A stretch of 64,000 nucleotides of DNA, taken from positions 25,206 to 89,205 of the forward strand of contig QZKI01000085.1 in NCBI GenBank assembly GCA_003598055.1, written 5' to 3'. The notes under the pieces are model-generated. The model did not search any database. It saw only the letters and a list, made by a program, of their open reading frames with translations, and was not told the DNA's origin. Positions 7,816 through 16,438 of this stretch are shown one piece after another. The DNA is from Candidatus Abyssobacteria bacterium SURF_17 (GTDB lineage Bacteria > Abyssobacteria > SURF-5). A program made the position numbers and the translations under genes. The first letter of the stretch is position 1. The number at the start of each line of letters is the position of its first letter.

Positions 7816-8700
7816 ATGTCGCGCATCTTGATGATATTTGTTGATGGTTTGGGGGTCGGGGAGAGAGATTCGTCAAAGAATCCGTTTGCTGCCGTGCCAT
7901 CACGGATATTCCGTGATTTCTTGGATGAACCGAGAAGCGATGTTGTCGAGGGCGGGCGGGCGATGCGTGCGGATGCTTCACTGGGTGTTGCAGGCCTCCC
8001 TCAGAGCGCGACAGGCCAGACGGCGCTGCTCACAGGGATAAACGCTGCGGCGGCAATTGGGCGGCACGTGAACGGGTTTCCCACCCGGCAGTTGCGTGAC
8101 ATTCTGCATGAGCACAGCATTTTGAAGACGCTCAAGGAACGGGGCCTGCGAGTTGCTTTCATCAACGTTTTCAACCCCCTCTTCTTCGAGGCTCTGGAGA
8201 AGGGGCTTCCGGTTCGCGCCTCCGTAACAACGGTTGCCAATATGGCGGCTTCGCTCCCCTTTTTCGGGGTCGGGGATTTGATGGAAAGGCGTGCGGTCTA
8301 TCAGGATTTCACTAACCGATTGCTCATCGAAAAGGGGTTCGATGTGCCTGTGTTTACGCCGGAGGAAGCGGGCGAGATTCTGGCCCGGTCTGCCGTCCGA
8401 TACGATTTCTGCCTGTATGAGTATTTTCAGAGCGACGTGGTCGGACACAGCCAGAATCGGCTCAAGGCGAGCGAGGAGGTCTCGAAACTCGACGCGTTCA
8501 TGCTGGCAGTGCTCGCGAACTGCGACTTTGGGGAAACTTCCATCATTCTGACGAGCGACCATGGGAATCTGGAGGACCTTTCCACCCCGAAACATACGCG
8601 TAATCCGGTTCCTGTGCTCGTGTGGGGCAAGCTCGCGGCCTGCGGGCCGCAGATGACATCCATCCTCGACGTGGTTCCGCTCATCACGGATTCGCTGTAA
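7816..8700 (+). CDS. Alkaline-phosphatase-superfamily metalloenzyme (phosphoglycerate mutase/phosphopentomutase-like)
   Basis: The start at ATG 7816 follows TAAGGG with 5-6 bases spacing, giving MSRILMIFVDGLGVGE. The metal-binding signature is FVDGLG at the N-terminus and TSDHGNLED near the C-terminus. QSATGQTALLTG contains the likely nucleophile region. These are the hallmarks of the metalloenzyme domain shared by cofactor-independent phosphoglycerate mutase and phosphopentomutase. At 294 residues it is shorter than the mutase and lacks its large insert. Reaction and substrate are not evident. The gene stands alone on its strand between repeat-bearing gaps. Confidence 0.8.
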   Translation: MSRILMIFVDGLGVGERDSSKNPFAAVPSRIFRDFLDEPRSDVVEGGRAMRADASLGVAGLPQSATGQTALLTGINAAAAIGRHVNGFPTRQLRDILHEHSILKTLKERGLRVAFINVFNPLFFEALEKGLPVRASVTTVANMAASLPFFGVGDLMERRAVYQDFTNRLLIEKGFDVPVFTPEEAGEILARSAVRYDFCLYEYFQSDVVGHSQNRLKASEEVSKLDAFMLAVLANCDFGETSIILTSDHGNLEDLSTPKHTRNPVPVLVWGKLAACGPQMTSILDVVPLITDSL

Positions 8701-8755
8701 GAAGAGGCGAAATAGGGACAGTGAATGCCCCATGCTGGCAATTGAGTATATCCGC

Positions 8756-8832
8756 CTGTAGGTGAGAATTCATTCGCATAGTTTTTCCGGCCTTTTTTCG
8801 CCACACGTATGCGAATAAATTCGCACCCACAG
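8756..8832. repeat. Palindromic repeat, TAGGTGCGAATT family
   Basis: The unit has outer arms CTGTAGGTGAGAATTCATTC and its imperfect complement ending CGCACCCACAG, around a GGCC-centred core. It is nearly the inverted copy of the unit at 14116-14191. The rest of the gap 8701-9064 also holds a short palindrome of the GCGCACGGCCGTGCGC type at 8866-8896 and no gene. Confidence 0.85.
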
Positions 8833-9064
8833 GATTGCAGGATGATTTGACAGAGCCTTATTTCTCGTAGCGGCGCACGGCCGTGCGCCCCTACAAGCTC
8901 AACCGCGGGATGGATTCCCTGGCACTTGTCGTTCCCGGAGAGAAACGTTCCCGGGAAGAAACTTGACATTCTTGACGCAGTGCGTTAGAATTGAAAGGAT
9001 AGACCATTTCTCGACAGGATTCTGCGTGGCGCACACCGGAGCGGGGGAGGAGAAGGAGGCAGAG

Positions 9065-9610
9065 ATGAAGGCATCCAATATCCTGAGGAAAGCCTGTTAT
9101 GGGGGGATTGGCGCAGTTGAATTCTCTCGCGAGCGCCTTTCCAGCATCCGGAAGGCGGTTAGAGACTCACTTGATGAGTTTGTGAAGCGCGGCGAACGCC
9201 TGGACAGGACAGAGGACAGCCTTGCGAAGGCCCTTCTTGCAGCTCTCAGCATAAAGTCGAAGATTCCGACAGCGAACGATGTGAACAGCATCATTCCCGG
9301 TTACGATGACCTGACGGTCACCGAGATAATCGACCAGATAAAGCGACTCACGATGAAAGAGCTTGAGACCGTCAGGGAATACGAGTACCACAACTTCAAT
9401 CGGATTCGGGTGTTGCGGCAAATTGACAGGGAGCTCGATGAGATCCGTATCATTCCCGACTATGACACACTTTCGGTGGCGGGTGTCCTCGAGAAGCTTG
9501 ACGAATTGAACCGTCAGGAACTGGCGGCAGTGAAGGATTACGAGAAGAGCCACCGTAACCGGACGACGGTTCTTAAGGCAATCGAGAATCGGCTGGCGAA
9601 GGCGGCATGA
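9065..9610 (+). CDS. Helical protein with two tandem PGYDxLT-type modules (phasin/granule-associated-like)
   Basis: The ATG at 9065 has a strong ribosome site (GGAGG, 5 bases away), so the longer ORF start at 8963 is rejected. The first 75 residues form an amphipathic helix region. Two copies of a module of about 50 residues follow: IPGYDDLTVTEIIDQIKRL ending in NRIRVLRQI, and IPDYDTLSVAGVLEKLDEL ending in NRTTVLKAI. Similar modules occur at the C-terminus of granule- or lipid-droplet-associated proteins in actinobacteria. A coating or scaffold role is a guess. The 3' end overlaps the next, convergent gene by 38 bases. Confidence 0.75.
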   Translation: MKASNILRKACYGGIGAVEFSRERLSSIRKAVRDSLDEFVKRGERLDRTEDSLAKALLAALSIKSKIPTANDVNSIIPGYDDLTVTEIIDQIKRLTMKELETVREYEYHNFNRIRVLRQIDRELDEIRIIPDYDTLSVAGVLEKLDELNRQELAAVKDYEKSHRNRTTVLKAIENRLAKAA

Positions 9611-10127
9611 GGCGTTCGAGTTCGTCCTTCATGAGCACGCGATAGGCCGGGCGATTCATCCTCCTGTAGGCAGACGAATGGTGGAGCGGTGCAAACCCGT
9701 TCGCCTGAAGGAATTGCGTCAACCGACTGAAGTCCTCCGCGTTGAACCTCTTTTCAAGGCTCTCAAGAGAATTTCCTATTTCACTCCACAGGCGACACAA
9801 TGTATTCTGGCTGCGGCTGAATTGTCTGGCCGAGTTGCGCACCGCCTCTTCAACTATCTGGTGCGTGATTCCCTGTCTTCGCGCGGTCCGGAGGTTGACT
9901 CGGCACGCATTGTCGCTGGGGGAAATCGGTTCCAGAAGCGGCTCTGCGAAGGTGACGCCGGGAGTTTGCATTTCCCTGAGGATATCATGAGTCATTGGCG
10001 CATGGAACAAGTGCTCCGGGCCGAAGACTGACTGGTAGGCCAGTTTGTAGATGTCAATGAGCTCCATGCCGCCGTGAAGGCGGAGGTGGTAGTTTACGAG
10101 GTTTGCGAGGCTTGCACGTTGGTTCAT
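9573..10127 (-). CDS. Conserved hypothetical protein (DIYKLAYQSVFGPEHL family)
   Basis: The 184-residue soluble protein has an N-terminal segment ELIDIYKLAYQSVFGPEHL and a following PLLEPISPSDNACRVNLR, which I recall from uncharacterised proteins of scattered bacteria. No catalytic motif is evident. The C-terminus (HHSSAYRRMNRPAYRVLM) looks conserved and basic. It converges on and overlaps the PGYD-module gene. No good ribosome site is visible at the ATG at 10127. Confidence 0.6.
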   Translation of the reverse strand: MNQRASLANLVNYHLRLHGGMELIDIYKLAYQSVFGPEHLFHAPMTHDILREMQTPGVTFAEPLLEPISPSDNACRVNLRTARRQGITHQIVEEAVRNSARQFSRSQNTLCRLWSEIGNSLESLEKRFNAEDFSRLTQFLQANGFAPLHHSSAYRRMNRPAYRVLMKDELERLMPPSPADSRLP

Positions 10128-10341
10128 CGGAGCACGTACGAATTCCCTTGTCGAGAGATAGAAATGTTAGGGGAAGTTTGTCGAGGAGCCAGCTTCGAGT
10201 TAGTTTACCACATACTTCCTTAATGAAGCCAGTCGTCGGAACGACTTTGACAATTCCAGGAGGATTTGCTATATTCTCGGTTGTTCTTACCGTGTTTGAG
10301 ACTCCCGCCCTCGATTCAGTGGTTGCGTTTTGGATGGTTCT

Positions 10342-10740
10342 GTGAAGCAAGAAAAGAAAATACGAGTGCTTGTGGCCAAGCCGGGGCTTGATGGTCATGA
10401 CCGGGGCGCAAAAGTTGTGGCTGCGGCCTTGAGGGATGCCGGAATGGAGGTAATCTATTCCGGCTTGCATCAAACGCCGGAGATGGTTGTGGAGACCGCC
10501 GTTCAAGAGGACGTGGACGCGATTGGCCTGTCGATTCTTTCGGGCGCGCACATGACGCTGTTCAAGAAAGTGAAGGAGCTGCTTGACGCCCGCGGAGCGC
10601 AGCATATCGTTCTTACCGGTGGCGGTATCATACCCGAGGAAGATAAAGACGAACTGCTCAAGATCGGGATTTCCGCACTATTTGGCCCCGGGACGACCAC
10701 GAAGGAAATCGTTGACTTTATCAAGCGTGCGTGCGGCTAG
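10342..10740 (+). CDS. mcmB: Methylmalonyl-CoA mutase small (B12-binding) subunit, first copy
   Basis: The 132-residue protein is a stand-alone cobalamin-binding Rossmann domain. KPGLDGHDRGAKVVA carries the DXHXXG lower-ligand motif, followed by GLSILSGAH and VLTGGGIIP. This is the separate small subunit of archaeal-type or split methylmalonyl-CoA mutase. The GTG at 10342 follows GGATGG; a TTG at 10330 is the ORF-track start. No large subunit adjoins it; the only one in the window is at 46270-47955, beside a second small subunit (45423-45845). It could serve another B12 mutase of the same family. Confidence 0.85.
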   Translation: MKQEKKIRVLVAKPGLDGHDRGAKVVAAALRDAGMEVIYSGLHQTPEMVVETAVQEDVDAIGLSILSGAHMTLFKKVKELLDARGAQHIVLTGGGIIPEEDKDELLKIGISALFGPGTTTKEIVDFIKRACG

Positions 10741-10944
10741 CGCTTGTTGTTGACCTGCCGCATGTCCGTCGGCCTTTCTTTCGGGGCAGCGGACATATCT
10801 CGCAGCCGACCGGGCGTGCGACATAAATGGCGCTTCTATCCGGGTACATAATACCCGTATCCTTCTGTCTGTCATGCAGTGGTCAGGAAAGTGGTGATCC
10901 TTATTGTTTTCCACGAAACAAATATTATGTCCCCAGAATCGAGA

Positions 10945-11042
10945 GTCGCGGGTCTTGCGCTGTTCGGATTGTAGGGTCGTTCGCGAACGACCCCTGCAAT
11001 GTTGGCACAAGATGCGCCCGCTCGGAGTACCTTTTCTGTCGC
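10945..11042. repeat. 98-bp interspersed repeat with GTCGTTCGCGAACGAC palindrome
   Basis: Read on the minus strand, this segment matches 19073-19170 over its whole length with scattered differences. Its centre is a near-perfect palindrome (TTGTAGGGTCGTTCGCGAAC and complement). A half copy (GCGACATAAATGGCGCTTC) lies at about 10818-10844. The gap 10741-11224 otherwise holds only the rpsB promoter and leader. Confidence 0.8.
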
Positions 11043-11062
11043 AGGCTTCAAGCGGCCCGAAG

Positions 11063-11091
11063 TTGCCATCCAACGGTTTTTCTGGTATATT
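11063..11091 (+). promoter_or_regulatory. Putative rpsB promoter and structured leader
   Basis: TTGCCA (11063-11068) and TATATT (11086-11091) are 17 bp apart. The leader that follows, of about 125 bases, contains the hairpin TCACGCCGTAGGCGTGA and possible long-range pairing of GGTTGGT with ACCAAC just before the ribosome site. This suggests an autoregulatory leader of the kind known for ribosomal protein S2 genes, but that is inferred. Confidence 0.5.
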
Positions 11092-11224
11092 AAATGGCTG
11101 CATCAGAGAACACTGGCCCTGCTGTCCTTGTGGATGGGCGAACGGACGGGTTGGTGTCACGCCGTAGGCGTGATTGCCCGCCGTGCAGGAGCCGAGGACA
11201 AACCAACGTTTTGGAGGAAAGGTT

Positions 11225-12031
11225 ATGGCAATTGTGACAATGAAGCAGATGCTTGAGGCCGGAGTGCATTTTGGGCATCAGGCGCGGCGATGGAACCCGA
11301 AGATGGAGAAATTCATTTTCGGAGAGCGTAATGGTGTGTACATCATCGACTTGCAGAAGACCATGCAGCAGGTTAACGCGGTGTATCACTTTGTCCGTGA
11401 GACCGTCGAGACGGGTCAAGACGTTCTGTTCGTCGGAACCAAACGGCAGGCACAGGAAACGGTACGCGAGCAAGCGGAGCGCTGCGGAATGTATTACGTG
11501 ACCAACCGGTGGCTTGGCGGGACATTGACGAACTTTGAGACCATGAAGAAGAGTATTCGGCGCCTCAAGCGAATCGAGAAGATGGAACAGGAAAATGATT
11601 ACGGGACTCTGACGAAGAAGGAAATCGGCAAGCTGTTGAAAGAGAAGGCGAAGCTGGATAAGAACCTGTCTGGAATCAAGGATATGGCGGAACTGCCCGG
11701 CGCGATTTTCATAGTCGACACAAAGAAGGAATCGATTGCGGTGGCCGAGGCAAAGAAGCTTGACATTGCTTCAATCGGCGTTGTGGATACCAACTGTGAC
11801 CCTGATGAGGTTGCCTATCCGATTCCAGGCAATGACGACGCTATTCGCTCGATACGGCTGTTCACGACGATCATCGCCGATGCCGTGCTCGATGCCAAGG
11901 CGCGTGTGCTCGAGGGGCGTGAGGTGCCGGGGACCGAGTTGGGGGCGCAGAAAAGTGAGGAAGAGTCTGCTCGCCTGCCGCGGGCGATGTCAAGGCTTTC
12001 CGAGGATGACGAAGACGAGGATGTAGTGTGA
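11225..12031 (+). CDS. rpsB: 30S ribosomal protein S2
   Basis: The product begins [19 protein letters not shown] and contains [38 protein letters not shown] and [20 protein letters not shown], all signature segments of S2. The ATG at 11225 follows TTGGAGGAAAGG, so the upstream ORF extension is rejected. At 268 residues it is slightly longer than usual because of an acidic C-terminal tail. It opens the classic translation cluster rpsB-tsf-pyrH-frr. S2 sits on the back of the 30S subunit and is needed for binding of S1. Confidence 0.98.
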   Translation: MAIVTMKQMLEAGVHFGHQARRWNPKMEKFIFGERNGVYIIDLQKTMQQVNAVYHFVRETVETGQDVLFVGTKRQAQETVREQAERCGMYYVTNRWLGGTLTNFETMKKSIRRLKRIEKMEQENDYGTLTKKEIGKLLKEKAKLDKNLSGIKDMAELPGAIFIVDTKKESIAVAEAKKLDIASIGVVDTNCDPDEVAYPIPGNDDAIRSIRLFTTIIADAVLDAKARVLEGREVPGTELGAQKSEEESARLPRAMSRLSEDDEDEDVV

Positions 12032-12138
12032 CATAAGAGAGAACCGGGGATGTGTTGTCGTAGCCGCTGGACATGGAGGGCGCGACAACGCTGGAATTCT
12101 GGACGCCAGAATCAAAAAGAGCGATGGGAGAACTCTCG

Positions 12139-12738
12139 ATGACGATAACTGCGCAAATGGTGAAGGAGCTGCGACAGAAGACGGGCGCCGGAATGATGGA
12201 TTGCAAGAAGGCGCTCGAGGAAAAAAGCGGGAACATGGAGGCCGCAATACAGTACCTGCGTGAGAAGGGCGTAGCCGAGGTGGCGAAACGGGCGGGCCGC
12301 GCCGCTACGGAAGGCTTGATCGGCTCATATGTGCATACGGGCGGCAAGATAGGCGTGCTTGTCGAGGTGAACTGCGAAACCGACTTTGTGGCGCGGACCG
12401 AGGATTTCAAGGAACTGGTGAAGAATCTTGCAATGCAGGTGTGTTCGGAGAATCCTGTTTGCGTGCGTCGTGAGGAGGTTCCGCCGGGACTTCTCGAGCG
12501 CGAGCAGCAGATATATGCAACGCAGGCGAGTCAGAGCGGCAAGCCTGAGAAAGTGATTGAGAGAATCGTCGCCGGCAAGCTGGAGAGCTTCTATGCGCGC
12601 GCATGCTTGCTTGAGCAGGAGTTTATTCGGGACCGCAACATTACCGTGCAGGATTATGTGAACTCGAAGGCAGCGAAGCTGGGCGAAAACATCGTCGTGC
12701 GGAGATTTGTGCGTTTTCAACTCGGAGACGAGGCCTGA
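12139..12738 (+). CDS. tsf: Translation elongation factor Ts (short form)
   Basis: The start [26 protein letters not shown] is the typical EF-Ts N-terminus, with the [12 protein letters not shown] motif, followed by [13 protein letters not shown]. The protein is about 199 residues, like the short Thermus-type factor, rather than the 280-residue E. coli form. Much of the second core subdomain is therefore missing. EF-Ts recycles EF-Tu by nucleotide exchange. The ATG at 12139 has GGGAG 8 bases upstream. It lies between rpsB and pyrH. Confidence 0.97.
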   Translation: MTITAQMVKELRQKTGAGMMDCKKALEEKSGNMEAAIQYLREKGVAEVAKRAGRAATEGLIGSYVHTGGKIGVLVEVNCETDFVARTEDFKELVKNLAMQVCSENPVCVRREEVPPGLLEREQQIYATQASQSGKPEKVIERIVAGKLESFYARACLLEQEFIRDRNITVQDYVNSKAAKLGENIVVRRFVRFQLGDEA

Positions 12739-12745
12739 GGGAATC

Positions 12746-13480
12746 ATGACGAAGGCTGGCAAGAAGCCGGTTTACAAGCGAGTGCTGCTCAAGCTGAGCG
12801 GCGAAGCGATGCAAGGTTCTCAGCAGTACGGAATTGATACCGCCGTCATCGCGAGCGTGTCGAAGCAGATAAAAGCTGTGTTGACTGAATTCCCGATGGA
12901 AATGGCCATCGTAATTGGAGGGGGGAACATTTTCAGGGGGATTCAGGCGGCTGCGCAAGGGATGGACCGGTCTACCGCCGACTATATGGGGATGCTCGCC
13001 ACAGTGTTGAACGGACTTGCGCTCCAGGACGGCCTGGAGAAGGCGGGGATCGTGACGCGTGTGATGTCCGCGATAGAGATGAAGGAGCTTGCCGAACCGT
13101 ACATCCGCCGCAGAGCCATACGGCATCTTGAGAAGGGCCGCATAGTCATCTTCGCCGGAGGCACGGGGAATCCGTATTTTTCGACCGACACCGCCTCGGC
13201 GCTCCGAGCGATCGAGATTGGCGCAGAGGTCATTCTTAAGGGGACGAAGGTGGACGGCGTTTACAACGCTGACCCGGTCTCGAATGCTCGGGCGCGAAAG
13301 TTTTCAAGGCTCACGTATATCGAGGTGTTAAAGCGCGGGCTGAAGGTGATGGACAGTTCCGCGATAACGCTGTGCATGGACAATAATCTTCCGATTATTG
13401 TGTTCAACTTGAACGAGTACGGGAACATTCGAAGGGTCATCCTGGGGGAGAATGTGGGCACTGTGATAGAGGGGGAGTGA
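12746..13480 (+). CDS. pyrH: Uridylate kinase
   Basis: The amino-acid-kinase fold is shown by [62 protein letters not shown] and [13 protein letters not shown], all diagnostic of bacterial UMP kinase. It makes UDP from UMP for pyrimidine nucleotide synthesis. The ATG at 12746 lies a few bases past the tsf stop, after GAGG. Its stop overlaps a possible GTG of frr. Confidence 0.98.
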   Translation: MTKAGKKPVYKRVLLKLSGEAMQGSQQYGIDTAVIASVSKQIKAVLTEFPMEMAIVIGGGNIFRGIQAAAQGMDRSTADYMGMLATVLNGLALQDGLEKAGIVTRVMSAIEMKELAEPYIRRRAIRHLEKGRIVIFAGGTGNPYFSTDTASALRAIEIGAEVILKGTKVDGVYNADPVSNARARKFSRLTYIEVLKRGLKVMDSSAITLCMDNNLPIIVFNLNEYGNIRRVILGENVGTVIEGE

Positions 13481-13485
13481 GCTGC

Positions 13486-14043
13486 ATGCGCAAGGAAGTT
13501 CTCTCGAGTATCCGGGATCAGATGAATAGGACGCAGGAGCACATTCGGCGCGAGTTTTCCTCGATTCGGACGGGCAGGGCCTCGACTTCGCTGCTGGACA
13601 GCATTGACGTGGAGTACTACGGCTCTTCCGTTTCGTTGAATCAGATAGCGAACGTGTCTGTTCCCGAACCGAGACTGTTGCTCGTCACTCCCTATGATAA
13701 GGGAGCGCTCGGCAGCATCGAGAAAGCTCTGCTCAAGTCTGACTTGGGTCTCACTCCGAACAACGACGGCCGAGTCGTTCGAATTCCGATTCCTGAGCTC
13801 ACGGAGGAGCGCCGGAAGAGTCTTGTGAAGGTTGTGCGGCGACTTGCGGAGGATTCGAGGGTTGCTCTTCGGAATATCCGGCGTGATGCGAATGATAGGA
13901 TAAAGAAGGGCGAGAAAAACGGCGATATATCGGAAGATGAGAGTCACCGTATCATGGATGAGGTTCAGAATGTGACCAACGAGTACATTGAGAAGGTCGA
14001 CGAACTGTTGAAGGTGAAGGAAGCGGAAATCATGGAAGTGTGA
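13486..14043 (+). CDS. frr: Ribosome recycling factor
   Basis: The ATG at 13486 follows GGGGGAG and gives a 185-residue product, the standard RRF length; the ORF track start (GTG 13477) is less likely. Signature segments are FSSIRTGRAS, VPEPRLLLVTPYD, NNDGRVVRIPIPELTEERR and RNIRRDANDRIKK. RRF works with EF-G to split terminated ribosomes. It is the last gene of the rpsB-tsf-pyrH-frr cluster and is followed by a repeat-bearing gap. Confidence 0.98.
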   Translation: MRKEVLSSIRDQMNRTQEHIRREFSSIRTGRASTSLLDSIDVEYYGSSVSLNQIANVSVPEPRLLLVTPYDKGALGSIEKALLKSDLGLTPNNDGRVVRIPIPELTEERRKSLVKVVRRLAEDSRVALRNIRRDANDRIKKGEKNGDISEDESHRIMDEVQNVTNEYIEKVDELLKVKEAEIMEV

Positions 14044-14115
14044 CCGTGAAAGGTCTTTAATGGCGGCCTTTCACGAGAGTATTCATCAGCGCCCTTTTGA
14101 GATTGTCCCGCAACT

Positions 14116-14191
14116 CTGTAGGTGCGAATTTATTCGCATACGTATGCCGAAAAAAGGCCGGAAAAACATGCGAATGAATTCGCACCTACAG
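14116..14191. repeat. Palindromic repeat, TAGGTGCGAATT family
   Basis: This is a 76-bp inverted repeat with arms CTGTAGGTGCGAATTTATTC and GAATGAATTCGCACCTACAG around GCCGAAAAAAGGCCGG. It is the best-preserved copy of the family also seen at 8756-8832 and 46049-46113. The gap 14044-14338 holds nothing else. Confidence 0.9.
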
Positions 14192-14338
14192 GGGGGCATC
14201 CCAAATTCTGGATTGTGGGACGGATTCCCTTCCCCTCGTGCCGCCCCCCTTTGAAGTCTCCCGCGCAAACAGCCTGATTCCGCTGCCTTCCTCGTTGTTC
14301 TTCGTATGCAGTCGTCATCACATGAACGGAAAGAGGCA

Positions 14339-15223
14339 ATGGAGAGCGGAATCGACAACGGGTTTCTCGACGCACACGTTCATCTGTATCCCTCACGGAG
14401 GCTTTCCGGATTGATTCGCTGGATGCACAGCTTCTTTCCGGAACATTCTGTGCCGAAGGACGCCACATTGGACGATGTGCTCTCCGACTTGGGGCGTCAT
14501 AAATACCGCAACTTCGTCGCGCTGGTGTTTCCCTTGGAGCCGGAGGAGTCAAGGGAGTTGAACAGGTTCATTGCGGAGTTGGCCGGAAGGGTTCCCGGAC
14601 TGATTCCCTTTGGATGCGTGCACAGGGACGACGCCTCACCCGTGGAGGTTGTCGAGAAAGCGATTGTGGAGCAGAGGCTTGCAGGGCTGAAGTTTCACCC
14701 GATGGTGCAGCATTTTGACCCTTATGACCGCAAACTCTTTGACGTGTATGAGTTCATGAACGAGCGACGCAAGCCGATATATATACACACCGGCTTCGAT
14801 GAGTGGTATGGATATTTCCTCGCCGATCGCAGCCTGAGATCTCTGCTGAAGACGTATCCGGATATCCCATTTGTTTTCTGCCACATGATTTTCCCCCGGC
14901 TCGATTTCGCGTTCGAGCTTGTCGAGGAGTTCGAGAATTTGTTTCTTGATGCGACGAACGTGTTCGGAACGATTGCGCTCTCTCAGCGGCTCGGCTCGGG
15001 CGTTCCTGATTTGGACCTCGACGAGGCTCGTGAAGGCATGGACCGCTGGTGTGAGCGGATTATGTTCGGGACCGACCACCCGGCAGGCATGGGCTCGATT
15101 GAGCAAATCCTCAGGGATTTTCACGCCTTCGGACTCAGCGATCGGGCCGCGTCCCAGATTCTGCACGGTACGGCCGCGAGGTTTCTTGCGCAACACTGTT
15201 CCGCATACTACGGCGGAGGCTGA
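14339..15223 (+). CDS. Amidohydrolase-family (TIM-barrel) metal-dependent hydrolase
   Basis: The product has the early metal-binding motif DAHVHLYP near residue 13, then LAGLKFHPMVQHFD, PIYIHTGF, FCHMIFPRLD, and a late GTDHPAG aspartate. This is the order found in amidohydrolase-2 type enzymes acting on small carboxylates or lactones. The start at ATG 14339 is chosen over 14306 because a weak GGAAAG site precedes it. It appears co-transcribed with the downstream metallo-beta-lactamase-fold gene, 19 bases away. Substrate is not evident. Confidence 0.8.
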   Translation: MESGIDNGFLDAHVHLYPSRRLSGLIRWMHSFFPEHSVPKDATLDDVLSDLGRHKYRNFVALVFPLEPEESRELNRFIAELAGRVPGLIPFGCVHRDDASPVEVVEKAIVEQRLAGLKFHPMVQHFDPYDRKLFDVYEFMNERRKPIYIHTGFDEWYGYFLADRSLRSLLKTYPDIPFVFCHMIFPRLDFAFELVEEFENLFLDATNVFGTIALSQRLGSGVPDLDLDEAREGMDRWCERIMFGTDHPAGMGSIEQILRDFHAFGLSDRAASQILHGTAARFLAQHCSAYYGGG

Positions 15224-15242
15224 GGAAGAGGGGGCGCCGGGG

Positions 15243-16079
15243 ATGAGGTCGGCCCGCCAGCGCGACAGGCACGCAGAGAAGGTGAAACCGGGACGGGAAA
15301 ACGAAATCTGCCGGGTTACGTTTCTCGGTCACTCTTCCGTCCTCATACGGATGGACGGCAAGAGCATTCTTGCCGACCCGAATCTGAGCCGCCGTATATT
15401 CTTCTTCATTCGGCGCCGGACTCCGGCGCCGCCAGCTTCCGCCCTGAAGGCGGTGGACCTCATACTGATCTCTCACGGGCACTACGACCATCTTGATCTG
15501 CCGACGCTCCGCACGCTGCCGAGTGAGACGCCTGTGATTGTTCCCGAAGGTCTCGAACGCGTCGTGAGATGGGGAGGAATGAAGCAGGTTGTCACGCTTC
15601 AGCGTTGGGAGGCACATCATTTGGGGAGCGTGATTGTCACGGCGGTGCCTGTGAAGCATTTTCGGGGTCGGCCGCCCTTGTTCCCGCGCACAGGTTACAA
15701 TGGGTATGTCATTGAGGGGAAAGCGACGGTCTTTTTTGCGGGAGACTCCGGATTATTCGAGGGGATGGCGGAAATCGGCAGGAAATGGGACATAGATATT
15801 GCGCTTTTGCCGATTGGCGCATACGAGCCGCGGTCGTTCCGCAGGCATCACATGTCGCCGGAGGACGCGCTCGAGGCCGGGCGGATGCTGCGGGCGAAGG
15901 TTATAGTCCCGATTCACTGGGGGACTTTCAAGCTGTCGCTCGAGCCGTTCGATGAGCCTGCGCGACGACTTAAGGAAGCCGCGAGCAGAGCGGGTCTCTC
16001 GTCGATGGTGAGGATTCTCCTTCCCAGTGAGTCGCTCGTTGTGCGAGGAGACGCTTCCATTGAGACAATTGGAGACTGA
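15243..16079 (+). CDS. Metallo-beta-lactamase-fold hydrolase, UlaG/NAPE-PLD-like
   Basis: The true start is ATG 15243, which follows a G-rich site; the long ORF upstream is the wrong frame over the previous gene. The motif SHGHYDHLD (HXHXDH) binds the metal pair, and FAGDSGLF and PIHWGTF supply further ligands. FLGHSSVLIRMDGKSILADP at the N-terminus and the MSPEDAL segment are typical of the UlaG/N-acyl-phosphatidylethanolamine phospholipase-D-like branch. It likely cleaves a phosphoester or lactone. It forms a short operon with the preceding amidohydrolase. Confidence 0.85.
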   Translation: MRSARQRDRHAEKVKPGRENEICRVTFLGHSSVLIRMDGKSILADPNLSRRIFFFIRRRTPAPPASALKAVDLILISHGHYDHLDLPTLRTLPSETPVIVPEGLERVVRWGGMKQVVTLQRWEAHHLGSVIVTAVPVKHFRGRPPLFPRTGYNGYVIEGKATVFFAGDSGLFEGMAEIGRKWDIDIALLPIGAYEPRSFRRHHMSPEDALEAGRMLRAKVIVPIHWGTFKLSLEPFDEPARRLKEAASRAGLSSMVRILLPSESLVVRGDASIETIGD

Positions 16080-16438
16080 ACCGGGGGGTCAATGACCGCG
16101 CTTTGGAAATCACGTCAGAAATTCACTCTGTCCAGAATAGCTGGTACCAATGCCTGGGGGTTTTTGCGGATATCTCCTAAGACCAAATCTCTCTGTGTGG
16201 AACTTCGAGAAAGAAACGAATTCAAACAATTCTCAATCCCGGTGAGGCACGGGGGAAGACGGGGAAAGGCGAGTTCTATTGAGGAAATCTTTTTCTCACC
16301 ATAATTCTCCCTTTGCGCCCTTCGCGCCTTTGCGGTTAGAAAACCTGTCTTGGAGCCGTGAATCGAAAATCCAAAATAGAGACAGCGGCATGTTGGGACG
16401 AGAGTTTCAAAGAGAACTGATATTCGAGATGTGGCTGG
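16080..16438. other. Gap without a recognisable gene
   Basis: Short frames here show no family features. A CCTTTGCGCCCTTCGCGCC stretch near 16311 is low in information. I see no repeat of the main families, no terminator and no RNA gene. Confidence 0.5.

Noticed and set aside
7625-7981. Minus-strand ORF whose tail (ITVQDIVSKLRGEKMATPP) looks coding-like
   Set aside because: Its 5' part overlaps the start of the gene at 7816 and has low-complexity composition. No start with a ribosome site is seen in the tail. It might be a relic, but I cannot support it.
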